Below are positions 12,992-23,719 of a DNA stretch of 64,000 nucleotides, piece after piece. Every line of letters starts with the position of its first letter. The first letter of the stretch is position 1. This stretch comes from Lumnitzera littorea. Lineage: Eukaryota; Streptophyta; Magnoliopsida; Myrtales; Combretaceae. A program made the translations under genes and the position numbers. Location: assembly GCA_024138015.1 (NCBI GenBank), contig JAMXBB010000009.1, positions 7,602,863-7,666,862 of the forward strand. Direction: 5' to 3'. The notes beneath the pieces were generated by a model. The model searched no databases, was not told the DNA's origin, and saw nothing but the letters and a program-made list of their open reading frames with translations.

Positions 12992-13054
12992 GAAAAAATT
13001 CCAACACATTAGGTTGGATTCAAAGGTTACAAATTGCAATTGATGTAGCAAAAG
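12992..13054 (+). pseudogene. RLK exon: kinase subdomain VIa start
   Basis: A 63-base exon encoding NTLGWIQRLQIAIDVAK, matching the LxWxxRLxIAxDxAxG block at the start of the C-lobe. Splice sites flank it (TAG acceptor, GTACAT donor). Confidence 0.88.
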
Positions 13055-13134
13055 GTACATCTTTTATATAAGCATGATAGGGTTATTATTGTTCAATAAT
13101 CATATTGTTGATTATATAAGCTAAGAATTGGTAG

Positions 13135-13328
13135 TACTGAATTATTTACATCATGGATACAAGCCACCAATCATTCATAGAGATTTGAAGTCACCTAATA
13201 TCTTACTGAATGAAAACATGTAAGCCAAAGTAGCAGATTTTAGTTTATCAAAAGTATTTGGAAATAAAAACGACTCTTATGTTTCTACTTATGTGGTTAG
13301 CATACTAAGATATCTTGATCCTGAATAA
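13135..13328 (+). pseudogene. RLK exon: catalytic loop and activation segment
   Basis: It encodes LNYLHHG, IIHRDLKSPNILL and, after a stop, AKVADFSLSKVF and YLDPE. The catalytic Asp and Lys of HRDLK are present. The Mg-binding DFG has become DFS. A TAA stands where the family has Gln (ENM-x-AKVADF), and a second TAA follows YLDPE. The GTPGY block before YLDP is also altered to SILRY. A protein from this exon could not be an active kinase. Confidence 0.93.
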
Positions 13329-13701
13329 GACTTAAAGTTCACTATACTTTAAATTTAACTAAAGCTTTCTATCTTCTATCAATGAATGGAATATCATAGC
13401 TCTACACCAATCTTCTTAATAGTAAATATATGTGTTTCTTACAACTCATGTCATGTTATTATTATTTTTTGTGAAAAGCTCTAATGTTTTACAAAAGTCA
13501 TTATTCAAGCATCATAATAACTTTGACCTAAGCAAGTAGTTAAAATAGGCATAACAATTTGGGATAGTGGGTTGTGTTCATGTTTTATTTCACATTAAAT
13601 TCATAAATATAGAAAACTTATATAAAATTGGACTAAGATCATAAAAAATTAGTTTATAATGCAAATATGATTATTTATATTTATCGTTATGAGAATGGGT
13701 C

Positions 13702-14036
13702 TATCACAACCCAAGGGGGCTAATTATGGTAGTTGCTGTATACCGTACAAAGAACTATAGATTGAATTCCCATACAATCGACAACTTTTTATGTGATACA
13801 CAAGGCTACAGCTAAAACTAAAACTAAGAGTTGTGTAAGTATAAGCAATATCATTTTATGATAATAATAACAAGTTAAGAAAATACAAAACACAATCTAT
13901 TTATATAAGAATTTACAGATAAGAAGTCTATAATACTTCTTAACTCAAACTAATATTATTTTATTACATAATCAGACCCATAATCTAAATAAACTATTAC
14001 GAGTATACTTCGATCACGTCTTACTCTCACATTAAC
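13702..14036 (+). mobile_element. Outer solo LTR, 5' part (335 bp)
   Basis: This is the first 335 bases of a giant gypsy-type LTR, interrupted by the inner LTR. It starts TATCACAACCC, a decayed form of the TGTCACGACCC start seen in the intact copy at 27265. The 5 bases before it (GGGTC) resemble those after the far end at 20580-20584 (AGATC), differing by two G/A transitions, so they may be a decayed target-site duplication. It matches 27265-27605 in the same orientation and about 17186-17520 in reverse. Confidence 0.85.
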
Positions 14037-15709
14037 TGTAAACCCTAGAAAATCGGTAGTCTGAATCCTAATTTAAGTCCAAGTGTCTTAAACTGGGTCA
14101 TGAGTTGATAAGGTTAGTAACAATAAACATTTCTGAAATTTAAGAAATTGAATATAATATTGATAATAAAAACCCTAGAAATTAATCGAAACGCTAAATC
14201 ATGTACCAAAACCCTAAATCTAATTTATGCACAATTACTCAAAATCGAATCCGAACTTAATCGAAACCCTAAAACTATAACTTTAAGCTTACCAAATGAT
14301 TAAATATCACTCAATAGTAATAAAATTGTAGTCGGTTACAATTATTGACTAAATCGCATAATCGCATAAAACTTTTAACGAAATTGTTAAAATAACCTGT
14401 AAAAATTATAATTGTAACGAGTACCAATTAAATTGATAAATTTTCATAAAATTCCAAAATTAATTTATAATTATTATTTTTATGATTTTTACGTTTAAAA
14501 ATTTTACATATGTTTTTTTATTATTATTTCCTATTTCTTTCTTTTTCCTTCCTTTTTCTTCTTCTATTTTTTTTTCCTTCTCATATGTAAATTGCAGTTG
14601 CAAAAAAAATAAAAAATAAAAAAATCAGCAGCTCATGTGCATAAATAAATGTACATGTGTCACAAAATTAAGAGATAAGGACAAGATAATAAAATAATGT
14701 ATCTTGTCCAATTTACTAAAGAGATTAGGTTAGATTATTTTTCTTTTTTTTAATTGTTTCCTTAAATCCTAATTGCTAATCATCACGCCTAAAAGGAAAT
14801 CTGGAAAAAAAAAATTAAAAATAAATAGAAACCGAACACAAAAGAAGAAGGAAAAGAAAGCAAAACAAAAGGAAAACTAAGAACAAAAAGAAAATTTAGA
14901 AGAAGGAGGAGGAGGAAGAAAAGAAGAAGAAAATTTGGAAAACTACCAATAAATTTAAATAAGTATATTTTATTTACTTATACATATGTATATTAAATAG
15001 TATGTGCATGTATATACTAATTATCCTATTACATATACACGTATATATGCATAAGTAGATAAACAAATACATATGTATCCCTTATGTGTGTATAAATATA
15101 TGTATGTAGACATGTATATATATATATATATACTATTATGTAAAACATATGGTATATGTATATACATGTATGTATAAATAAGAATACATATAATAGGTAT
15201 TTATAAATTTCACTATTTGATATATATACATGCATGTACATGAAAGAAAAAAATAATAATAATAAAATAAAATAACTTAATATATATATATATATATATG
15301 TATAGATAAATAAGAGTACATATAGTATGTATTTAGTATTTTCACAAATTAAACATATATATATATATGCACATGTGAATATGAATATTTATGTATATAT
15401 GTCTATAATCTTTATTTTCATATATATATATATATATATATACATATATATAAAAGTGTAAGTATATGTATATTATATATATATATATATACATGTGCTT
15501 CATATTCATGTACACATAAAAGTTATTATTTTTCTTATATATGTATATATGTACATATATATATGGCATGAATATGTGTATATATATATATATAAACCTA
15601 GTCTTTAATATATATGTGTACAATTGTAATAATAGGTATATGTATGTAAATTTATATCTAGTATTTTCATATTACAAGAAGTTTTATATATATAGTTATA
15701 GTTATTCAA

Positions 15710-15740
<31 letters not shown>

Positions 15741-17520
15741 TGTATATCGTAGAATATTAGAAAATAATAAATTAGAAAAAAAATAATAATTTAATAAGTC
15801 TAAAATCTAAAAAAAAAAGGTAAAAATAAGTAACTAAGGTAAAATAAGCTTAAAATAATAAAATTATCAATTATATGATTTAAATAATTATTACATCATA
15901 AATATACTAAGAAAAAGTTGAAATTAATATTTTATAAATTTTTAAATTAAAATAATAAATTTTGTAATAGTTTTATATCACAGTATAAATTGCGAGTCAC
16001 AATGTTTAAAATGAATCTCGTTACAAAAAAATACGCTCGAAAATGATCAAAATAGACTATAAATTCATAACAATCCGAACTAAAACGAAAAAGTTATACG
16101 TGATTTGATAAAATGTTTAAATCAACAATTTCGCATAATTAAGTAAAGTAAACATTACAAATTATGAAACTAGTTTAACTTTGAATTCTCAAACTTACAA
16201 TTTTCTATATTCCTTATTCTTAGATGATCTCGATCTTGACCCTGAGCTGCTATCAGATTATTACGACCCTTGAGTCAATAATGACTGAGTGAGTTTTTTC
16301 TAATGATCCCATACTTGCTTGTGTTTATAATTAGTGAATATAAATTATGATTCATAATTGAATATTGCATGGAGATAAGTTATGCTTATGTATAATAATT
16401 GTTTATTACTAGTGAATGTACTTTAAAGTACGATAATGTATTAATTGCTGCATAATAGATTCATTAGGAACTAATTGTTTGTAACCTTATTGATTACTGA
16501 ATAATAAAACCTAATTTTACTCGACTAAAAAAAGTTAACTTGAAATATGTATAATCATATACTGCATAACTAATTCCGACCGTCACATTATACGGAGGTA
16601 ACGAGAAGTCATACGTGGGTTAATTATTTGATTGTTATAGATTTTGTACGGTACACACATGCGATATGACCTTACCCTGACCCATGAGATCACTAAGCGT
16701 TGGAGGTGCCAACCGTCTGACTAAAAGTCAAGTCCAAAAGCCTCCGTTTAAGGGTAAGTGAGGGCTGCGTGAACTTACTCACAATCATATATAGAACTCA
16801 TTTTTCGATAAAACTGAGTATGGATATACTATTATATTTTAAATACGAAATGTGAAGTTTTGTTATGAGCTAAGTTCTAGTATAATACCCGGATCTAACT
16901 TTGCAGATGTATCTCCAACCCTGACGTCAGAAGATGTTAAATTTAAGTTGCATCCAATACCTGGTCATCTGCATGTATTTGTTTAACACACTGATTAACA
17001 TACATTCATTTGATTGAATGTAATTTATATATAACTTGATTGTTATATGGTTGTGGGGATTATCTCACTAAACTAGTTAGCTTATACCCCTATATTCTTC
17101 TTTCGTAGGCTGAGTTATTCGTAGAGTCAGATCGCCGCATGCCCGAGGTCAGTTGTTTATTAGAGGGTCGATGTGGGAGCAAGACGTAATTAGAGTGTAC
17201 TCTTGATAATTTATCTAGATTATAGATCTGATTATGTAATAGAATTATATTAGTTTGAGTTAAGAAATATTATGGACTTATTATCTGTAAATTCTTATAT
17301 AAATAGATTATGTTTTATATTTCCTTAAGTTGTTATTATTATCATAAAATGATATTGCTTATACTTATGTAACTCTTGGTTGTTAGTTGTAGCTGTAGCT
17401 ATAGCTGTAGCTGTAGCCTTGTATATCGCATAAAAGGTTGTCAATTGTAAAGGAATTCAATCTACAGTTTTTTATACGGTATATAACGACTGCCACGACT
17501 AACTCCCTCAGGTCATGACA
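14037..17520 (-). mobile_element. Inner solo LTR, 3.48 kb, inserted in the outer LTR
   Basis: This is a complete copy of the same LTR family in the opposite direction: read on + it begins TGTAAACCC and ends GGTCATGACA. It is flanked by TTAAC (14032-14036) and TTGAC (17521-17525), a 5-bp target-site duplication with one mismatch. At the same place the intact copy at 27265 has uninterrupted sequence, which shows the insertion directly. There are no gag or pol domains, so it is a solo LTR. It contains a polypurine/polypyrimidine zone (about 14530-14940), a 0.75-kb block of TATATGTA-like microsatellite, and a (TAGCTG)n run near 17388. The short open frames in the TA block are artefacts. Confidence 0.88.
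14990..15760. repeat. TA/TATATG microsatellite block of the giant LTR
   Basis: Long alternating AT, TATG and ACATAT runs with almost no other composition. The equivalent block recurs in the other copies (about 18960-19760, 29020-29700 and 46440-47190), so it belongs to the LTR rather than being a chance expansion. Open frames rich in Tyr, Ile and Met in this block are by-products of the repeat. Confidence 0.85.
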
Positions 17521-19311
17521 TTGACCTTTTGATGTATAACTAACCTTGGGCATGCGACGGCCCGACTCCATAAACAACTCAGCCTACAAAAGAAGACTAT
17601 AAGGGTATAAGCTAACTAGCTTAGTGAGATAATCCCCTCAACCATACAACAATAAAGTTATACATTAATTAAATTCAATCAAATGAATGTATATTAATCA
17701 GTATGCCAAATAAATATATGCAGGTGACCAAGTACTGTATGCAACTTAGATTTAACACTCTCTGAAGTTAGGGTTAGAGATACATCGACATAATTAGATC
17801 CAGGTATTATACTAGAATTTATCTCATAACAAAACTTTGCATTTTGTATTTAAAATGTAATGGTATATCTATTCTCAATTTTAGCAAAAACGAGTTCTAT
17901 ATATGATTATGAGTAAATTCATGCAGCTCTCGCTCACCCCTAAACGGAGGCCTTTGGACTCGACTCTTAGCCAGGCGGTTAGCGCTTCCAATGTCTAGTG
18001 ATCTCACGGGTTAGGGTAATGTCATATTACACGTGTGCACTGTACGAAATCTATAATAATGAAATAGTCAACCCACGTATGGCCTCTCGCTACCTTCGTA
18101 TAATGTAATGGCTAGAAGTAGTTATGCGGTATATGATTATGCGTGTTTTAAGTTAACCTTTTTTTAGTCGAGTAAAATTAGATCTTATTATTCAGTGATC
18201 AACAAGGTCATAAGCAATCAATTCCTAACGAATCTATTGTGCAACAATCAATATGTTATCGTACTTTAAAGTAAATTCACCATTGACAAACAGTTATCCT
18301 ATACAAGCATAACCCAATCCCATATCATATTTAATTATTAATCATAATTTATATTCGTTAATTACAAATATCAGTAAGTATGGAATCATTAGGAAAAATT
18401 CACTTAGCTATAATCGATTCAAGGGTCGTAATAATTTAATGGCAGTTCAAGGTCAAGATCGAGATTACCTAAGAATAAGGAATATAGAAAATTGTAAGTT
18501 TGGGAATTTAAAACTAAACTAATATCGTAATTTGTAATGTTTACTTCACTTAGTTATGTAAAATTGTTGATTTGAGCTTTTTATCAAATCGTGTATAACT
18601 TTTTTGTTTTAGCTCGGATCATTATGAATTTATAATCTATTTTGATTGTTTTAGAGCGTATTTTCTTGTAGTGAAATTCGTTTTGGACGTTGTAACTCGC
18701 AATTTAAACTATGATATAAAAATATCACAAAATTTATTATTTTACTTTAAAAAGTTATAAAATATTAATTTCAGCTTTTTCTTAGTATATTTATGATTTA
18801 ATAATTATTTAAATCATATAATTGATAATTTTATTATTTTAATCTTATTTTACCCTAATTACTTCTTTTTACCTATTTTTGAGATTTTAGACTTATTAAA
18901 TTATTTATTATTATTATTATTATTCTTATTTTTCTCATTTTTCTAATTTATTATTTTTTTAATATTCTACGATATACATAAATATATAAATACTTGTATA
19001 ACTATATATACAAGAATTCTTATAATATGAAAATACTAAATAAAAATTTACATATATATACCTATTATTACACTTATATACATATATAATAAAGACTAGG
19101 TTTATATATACATGTATACATATTCACGCCACATATATATATACATATATAAGAAAAATAATAACTTACATGTGTACATGAATATAAAAATATGAAGCAC
19201 ATGTATATATATATATATATATATAATATACGTATACTTACACTTATAGATATCATATATGAAAATAAAGATTAAATACATATATACATAAATATTCATA
19301 TTCACGTATAC

Positions 19312-19355
<44 letters not shown>

Positions 19356-20579
19356 ATGCTTAATTTGTGAAAATACTAAATACACACTATATGTATTCTT
19401 ATTTACATATACATATATATATATATATATATATATCTATTTATGGATTTTATTTTATTATTATTCTGATTTTTTTTTCTTTCGTATACATGCATATATA
19501 TATCCAAAGAGTGAAATTTCTAAATACCTATTATAGGTATTCTTATTTATACATACTTGTATATATATATACTGTATATTTTACATAATAATGTATCTAT
19601 ACATGTCTACATACATATATTTATATACACATAAGAGATAAATATATATTTGTTTATCAACCCATACATCTATTTATGTACATATAACGAAACATTTAGC
19701 AAAATATAACAAAATACTTAGCATATACATGCACATACCATATAATATACATATATACAACTAAAATAAATACACTTACCTAATATGTTTGTAATATTCT
19801 TAATTTTCTTCTCCTTTTTCTCCTCCTCCTTTTTCTACTCTTTAATCTTCTTCTTATTCTTAGTTTTCTTCACTTTGTGTTTCGGTTTGGTGTTTAGGTT
19901 TTTTTTTTTCCTTCCAGATTTTTTTTTTTTTAACTTCAAACGTGTGTAGTGGTTATAAAGCAAGTGAATTGAAGAAAAAAAAAATCAAGTAACAAATCCC
20001 TCATTAATGAAGATAAGACAACTTATTCCATTGCACTTGATTTTCTTTTGAAATTTCAACACCTGGAATCAAAATTTCCTAACGTGGGCTGCTAGCTTCT
20101 TCCAACATTTAGACATGGTAGCTGTTGAAATTTAGGGGAAAAGAAAGAAAAAGAAGAAAAAAGAAAATAAAAAAATAATTATATGTAATTTTTTTAAACA
20201 TAAAAATTATAAAAATAATTATTATAAATAAATTTTGGAATTTCATGAAAATTTATCAATTTAATTGGTACTTGTTCCAATTATAATTTTTACAAATTAT
20301 TTTAACGGTTTCGTTAAAAGTTTTACGCGATTACGCGATTTAGTTAATAATTGTGATTGACTACAATTATATCACTATTGAGTGATATTTAATTATTTTA
20401 TAGGCTTAAAGTTATAGTTTTAGGGTTTCAATCAATTTCTAGGTTTTTATTATCGGTGTTATATTCGATTTATTAAATTTCAGAAACATTTATTGTTACT
20501 AACCTTATCGACTCATGACACAGTTTAAGACACTCGGACTTAAATTAGGATTTAGACTACTGATTTTCTAAGATTTACA
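17521..20579 (+). mobile_element. Outer solo LTR, 3' part (3.05 kb)
   Basis: It continues the LTR begun at 13702 after the inner insertion. It matches 27606-30636 in the same orientation and 14037-17185 in reverse. It ends GATTTACA, so the outer LTR would be about 3.39 kb without the insertion. No internal retrotransposon region follows; RLK intron sequence resumes at 20580. Together with the inner LTR it forms an inverted repeat of about 3 kb with a loop of roughly 335 bases. Confidence 0.87.
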
Positions 20580-21373
20580 AGATCATTCGAGCATATCTAA
20601 TAGATAGTATATTTGCATATGGATCCCTATGTCATTACATTTCATTATCAATTTCACGTTTTGTCTCCTCAGTTGCATTCCCAATCATGACTTGTTTGTT
20701 TTCTATGTTGTCATGTTGAAACTTATTAGTCTTATTCAATAGCTTAGACAATTATCCCTAGCCTCATTGTAATAGCTTGATTGAAACTCTTCCCAATGAC
20801 GTATTGTTTACTTTGGCATAATATACTCATAATTTTCTCCTTGGTGCTAGCTGCTTCCCAATAGGTTACCCATTTTATGAATGCCCCCCTATGAACATGC
20901 CTAATTTCGGAATTCAATGAGCTTTAGGTTACTAACCAAAGGTGCCTCGATGTCTAAAGTTCAATCACTTGTTATCTAAGGGATATCACAATTAATTCCT
21001 CTTATAGAATAGACGTCCCTTGTCAATTTCATTATACATATCTAAGAGCACCACCAGTTAGGGATTTTGTCCTTTTATTTGATGAACCATTTTAATATCA
21101 CCTTGTAACAATCTAACTAGAACTTCTCTCATCGAGATAATGTTCGCTTTTAGCATAGTATACGCATTTTTTTCCTTCATGTTAGTTGCTTCTTAAGATG
21201 AGTGACCTCTTAGGAAACTATTGGTACTTAGGATAAAACTGTACCGCATGCTACACTAAGCAAATAATACCTCTATAGAAGGAGTTCTGGTCGGGTTTGT
21301 ATATTCATTACTTTAAAGATTGTGAAAATTTCCAATTCTGTAATTAAGACTTCCAATGGTTTATAGATTCCAT
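20580..21373 (+). other. RLK intron after the nested LTRs
   Basis: Noncoding and less AT-rich than the flanks. I recognise no gene or element. It ends at the C-lobe exon. Confidence 0.45.
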
Positions 21374-21802
21374 TCATCAGGAAACTTGTCTAGAAAAAGC
21401 GATGTTTATAGTTTTGGGATTATACTCTTTGAGCTAATAACAAGACATCCATGGATCCTCCACGGTCTAAATGGAAACACAAACATTATTCATTAGGTGG
21501 CTCCTTTTATCCAAAGTGGAGATGTAGAGAGCATCATGGACCCATGACTAGAGACCCAATTCAGCATAAATTTCGCATGGAAAGTTGTACAAACAGCTAT
21601 GTTATGTGTACCACCTACGGCAATTCAAAGGCCGGGCATAACTTATGTGCTTTAGGAACTAAAGGAAAGTTTGAAGATGGAGACTTTGAAATCCCATGGG
21701 TCCTTCCAAATGGCCACTGTAGAGTTGGACTTTGATGGTACACCTTCATACGGTAGTAATTTCATTAGCTCAAAAGAAATAAGATCTCCCTTTGTCGCAA
21801 GG
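21374..21802 (+). pseudogene. RLK exon: kinase C-lobe and C-terminal tail
   Basis: It encodes KSDVYSFGIILFELIT (subdomain IX), then VAPFIQSGDVESIMDP, then FAWKVVQTAMLCVPPTAIQRP with the conserved Arg of subdomain XI (QRP). A tail follows with METLKS and VELDFDGTPSYGS. All parts lie in one frame with three stops: TAG at 21494 where Trp is expected, TGA at 21545 where Arg is expected, and TAG at 21653. No frameshift is needed. Each stop is one transition away from a plausible ancestral codon. The normal terminator after the tail is not clear. Confidence 0.92.
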
Positions 21803-23719
21803 GATATGGATATACTAATATTTGTTAATGTATTGTTATTTCAGCATTTGATAATTGGATTTTCTAAAAAATCATTGCTACGATATTCCACTGTTCCCCT
21901 CATAACTGTAATATGTATTATTATAACGTATTGGAGCTAAATCCGTTGTGCATAATTACAAGATAAATATGTAGGATAAATAAGTGATCATTATTTTCTC
22001 ATTTATTTTGGATATTATAATCTATTGTTAGTTGGAATCTTCATTAAGCTGGTATTATGATATTTGTACATTTTTTAACATTCTAATTTATTTACAATTT
22101 TCTTACATATATAAATATATATAATTTTTTTCCTTCCATCTACATCTTGTTTGAGGAAATTCTATCATAAATCTACCCATATATACTCTATTAGACTATA
22201 GTGTTAAGCTTTTATGCTTTGACATGGTCCATAAAGACCAAAATCTACAAAAGAAAAGACATCAGTCAAGATGGTAAGCAGGTGTAGAAGATACATCAAG
22301 CAATGATACATTTGAAATGGAAATGATAGAAGCAATGGATCTGGAATGAAGGGGAGAGAAAGAGTAGGAAAAACTGCAAGAAGTGTATAATAAACTGGTA
22401 ATCTTAAGTATTAGAAAAGAAAGAGAAAAAAAAAAGAGAGAAAAGAAAAAAAGAAAAGAACAGGTAACCCTAATTTAAGGAGGGGCGGCAAAATTCTTCA
22501 TTGAACAATGTCAGCCAATAGGATTAGAAAAGGAAATGGAGGTAAGACCTAGTAAATGATTGGTAGAGTTTGTATAAGGGGAAATGAGGGACGTATCATG
22601 GGAATTAAAAACAAAAAGGTAGGGTAACGGCAGCCAATGCCGATGGCTATCACCTATTGTTCCTCTTGGAAATCATGACAGTCACCATACCTCTATTTAC
22701 AATCCACGGCAGGAGCCCTTACCTCTCTCTAGTTATTCATATGCGATCACTAACTGCGTGTTACCATAGACAACATCTGGTAATGTTTGGGGATTTTAGA
22801 TAGACTGTTCAATTTCATCTAATTGTTAAGATTGTCATAAGAGTTAATTTAATGGAAATTTTAACAATTAGATGATGGATTACATGGTCATATAGAAAAG
22901 ATTAGAATGATTCAATAAAACATAGGCTATCAGTGTCCGTGGTGAGGAATTTATAATATGATTTCATAAGCATCCTACACGAGTTTTGGCAACAGTAGTC
23001 AGCCAATTTAATTCCTGGTCCGATGAAAAGATAATAACGGTCCATTCCTCTTTTCGAATTAAACTTTGAAAAGAAAATGAAAAAAACAAGGGCCGTTCCA
23101 TCATCTTTTTAAATGTCCGGAAAAGTAATTTTAAATTTAGAGTTAAACATTTAAACCCTGGAACTCATTATATCGCAAACATGTATAAAACATGGCCAAT
23201 ATTCATATACGTGGATTGTTATTTTTCACTTGCAGGCATAGGTAACCAAGTAGATGATGAAGTTTATGCTTAGGATTATGGATTTGATTATATTTACTAT
23301 AATGAGTAGAGAGATTATTATTATTATGAGGATGAAGTAAGAGTATTATAGTTTAACTGTACAGATGGACTAAAAGGTTTGTATTTATTTTCTTTATAAT
23401 TATTTTTTTAAGAGACTTAGGTGGTTTTGGAGTTGTTTATGACTCCCATTATTAGATCTAGTGTTTTGACTATTGATATAGCTATAAGACTCTAAGTTAT
23501 GACTTAAAGTTTTTTTGTGATTTAAGTTTGTAGTAATAATATTTTTAATTATACTATTGTTTTTAACTGTGGACTTGAGTAGTTGATATCTCACTCTAGT
23601 AGCATTTTGAGATTGTTAATTATGAATTAACAGATTTTATATAATTATTTTATTTTAGACAAGTTACAAATTCTTAAATGTCTGACGTATTGGTAAAAGT
23701 TAAGAATATATTGCAAAGT
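21803..23719. other. Downstream region with no recognisable gene
   Basis: It is probably the 3' flank of the pseudogene, with purine-rich runs near 22430-22460. A short perfect inverted repeat (22817-22873) is listed separately. Near 23236 a CAG acceptor-like site is followed by an acidic, tyrosine-rich frame broken by stops. I cannot assign it. Confidence 0.4.
22817..22873. repeat. Short inverted repeat, 13-bp perfect arms
   Basis: The arms ATCTAATTGTTAA and TTAACAATTAGAT enclose a 31-base loop. It could form a hairpin, or be the scar of a small foldback element. No function can be inferred. Confidence 0.6.

Larger units (their letters stand above)
2313..21802 (+). pseudogene. Malectin-like LRR receptor-like kinase pseudogene (whole locus)
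   Basis: This is the remains of a plant cell-surface receptor kinase. In the family, a malectin-like extracellular domain and a few LRRs are followed by a membrane helix and a cytoplasmic Ser/Thr kinase. Ten exon-like blocks are recognisable in the correct order and on one strand: malectin-like (2313-2798), hinge (6035-6163), three LRR exons (6350-6916), membrane segment (6989-7116), and kinase blocks at 12003-12190, 12757-12883, 12992-13054, 13135-13328 and 21374-21802. It is dead: there are frameshifts in the malectin, hinge and P-loop exons, and in-frame stops in both kinase lobes. The DFG motif is DFS. The first malectin half and the signal peptide are missing. Introns are swollen: about 4.9 kb before the kinase and about 8 kb inside it, the latter holding nested solo LTRs. 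The family assignment is firm; which paralogue it derives from is unknown. Confidence 0.9.

Noticed and set aside
15029..15786. Tyr/Ile/Met-rich open frames on both strands (also 19074-19588 and 29212-29713)
   Set aside because: They are translations of TA/TATG microsatellite inside the giant LTR copies and appear in all copies in different frames.
13702..17520. A DNA transposon with 335-bp terminal inverted repeats
   Set aside because: The inverted ends first looked like a TIR element. The copy at 27265, with TG...CA ends and a 5-bp duplication, shows that the unit is an LTR of about 3.4 kb; the inverted pair results from nested insertion.
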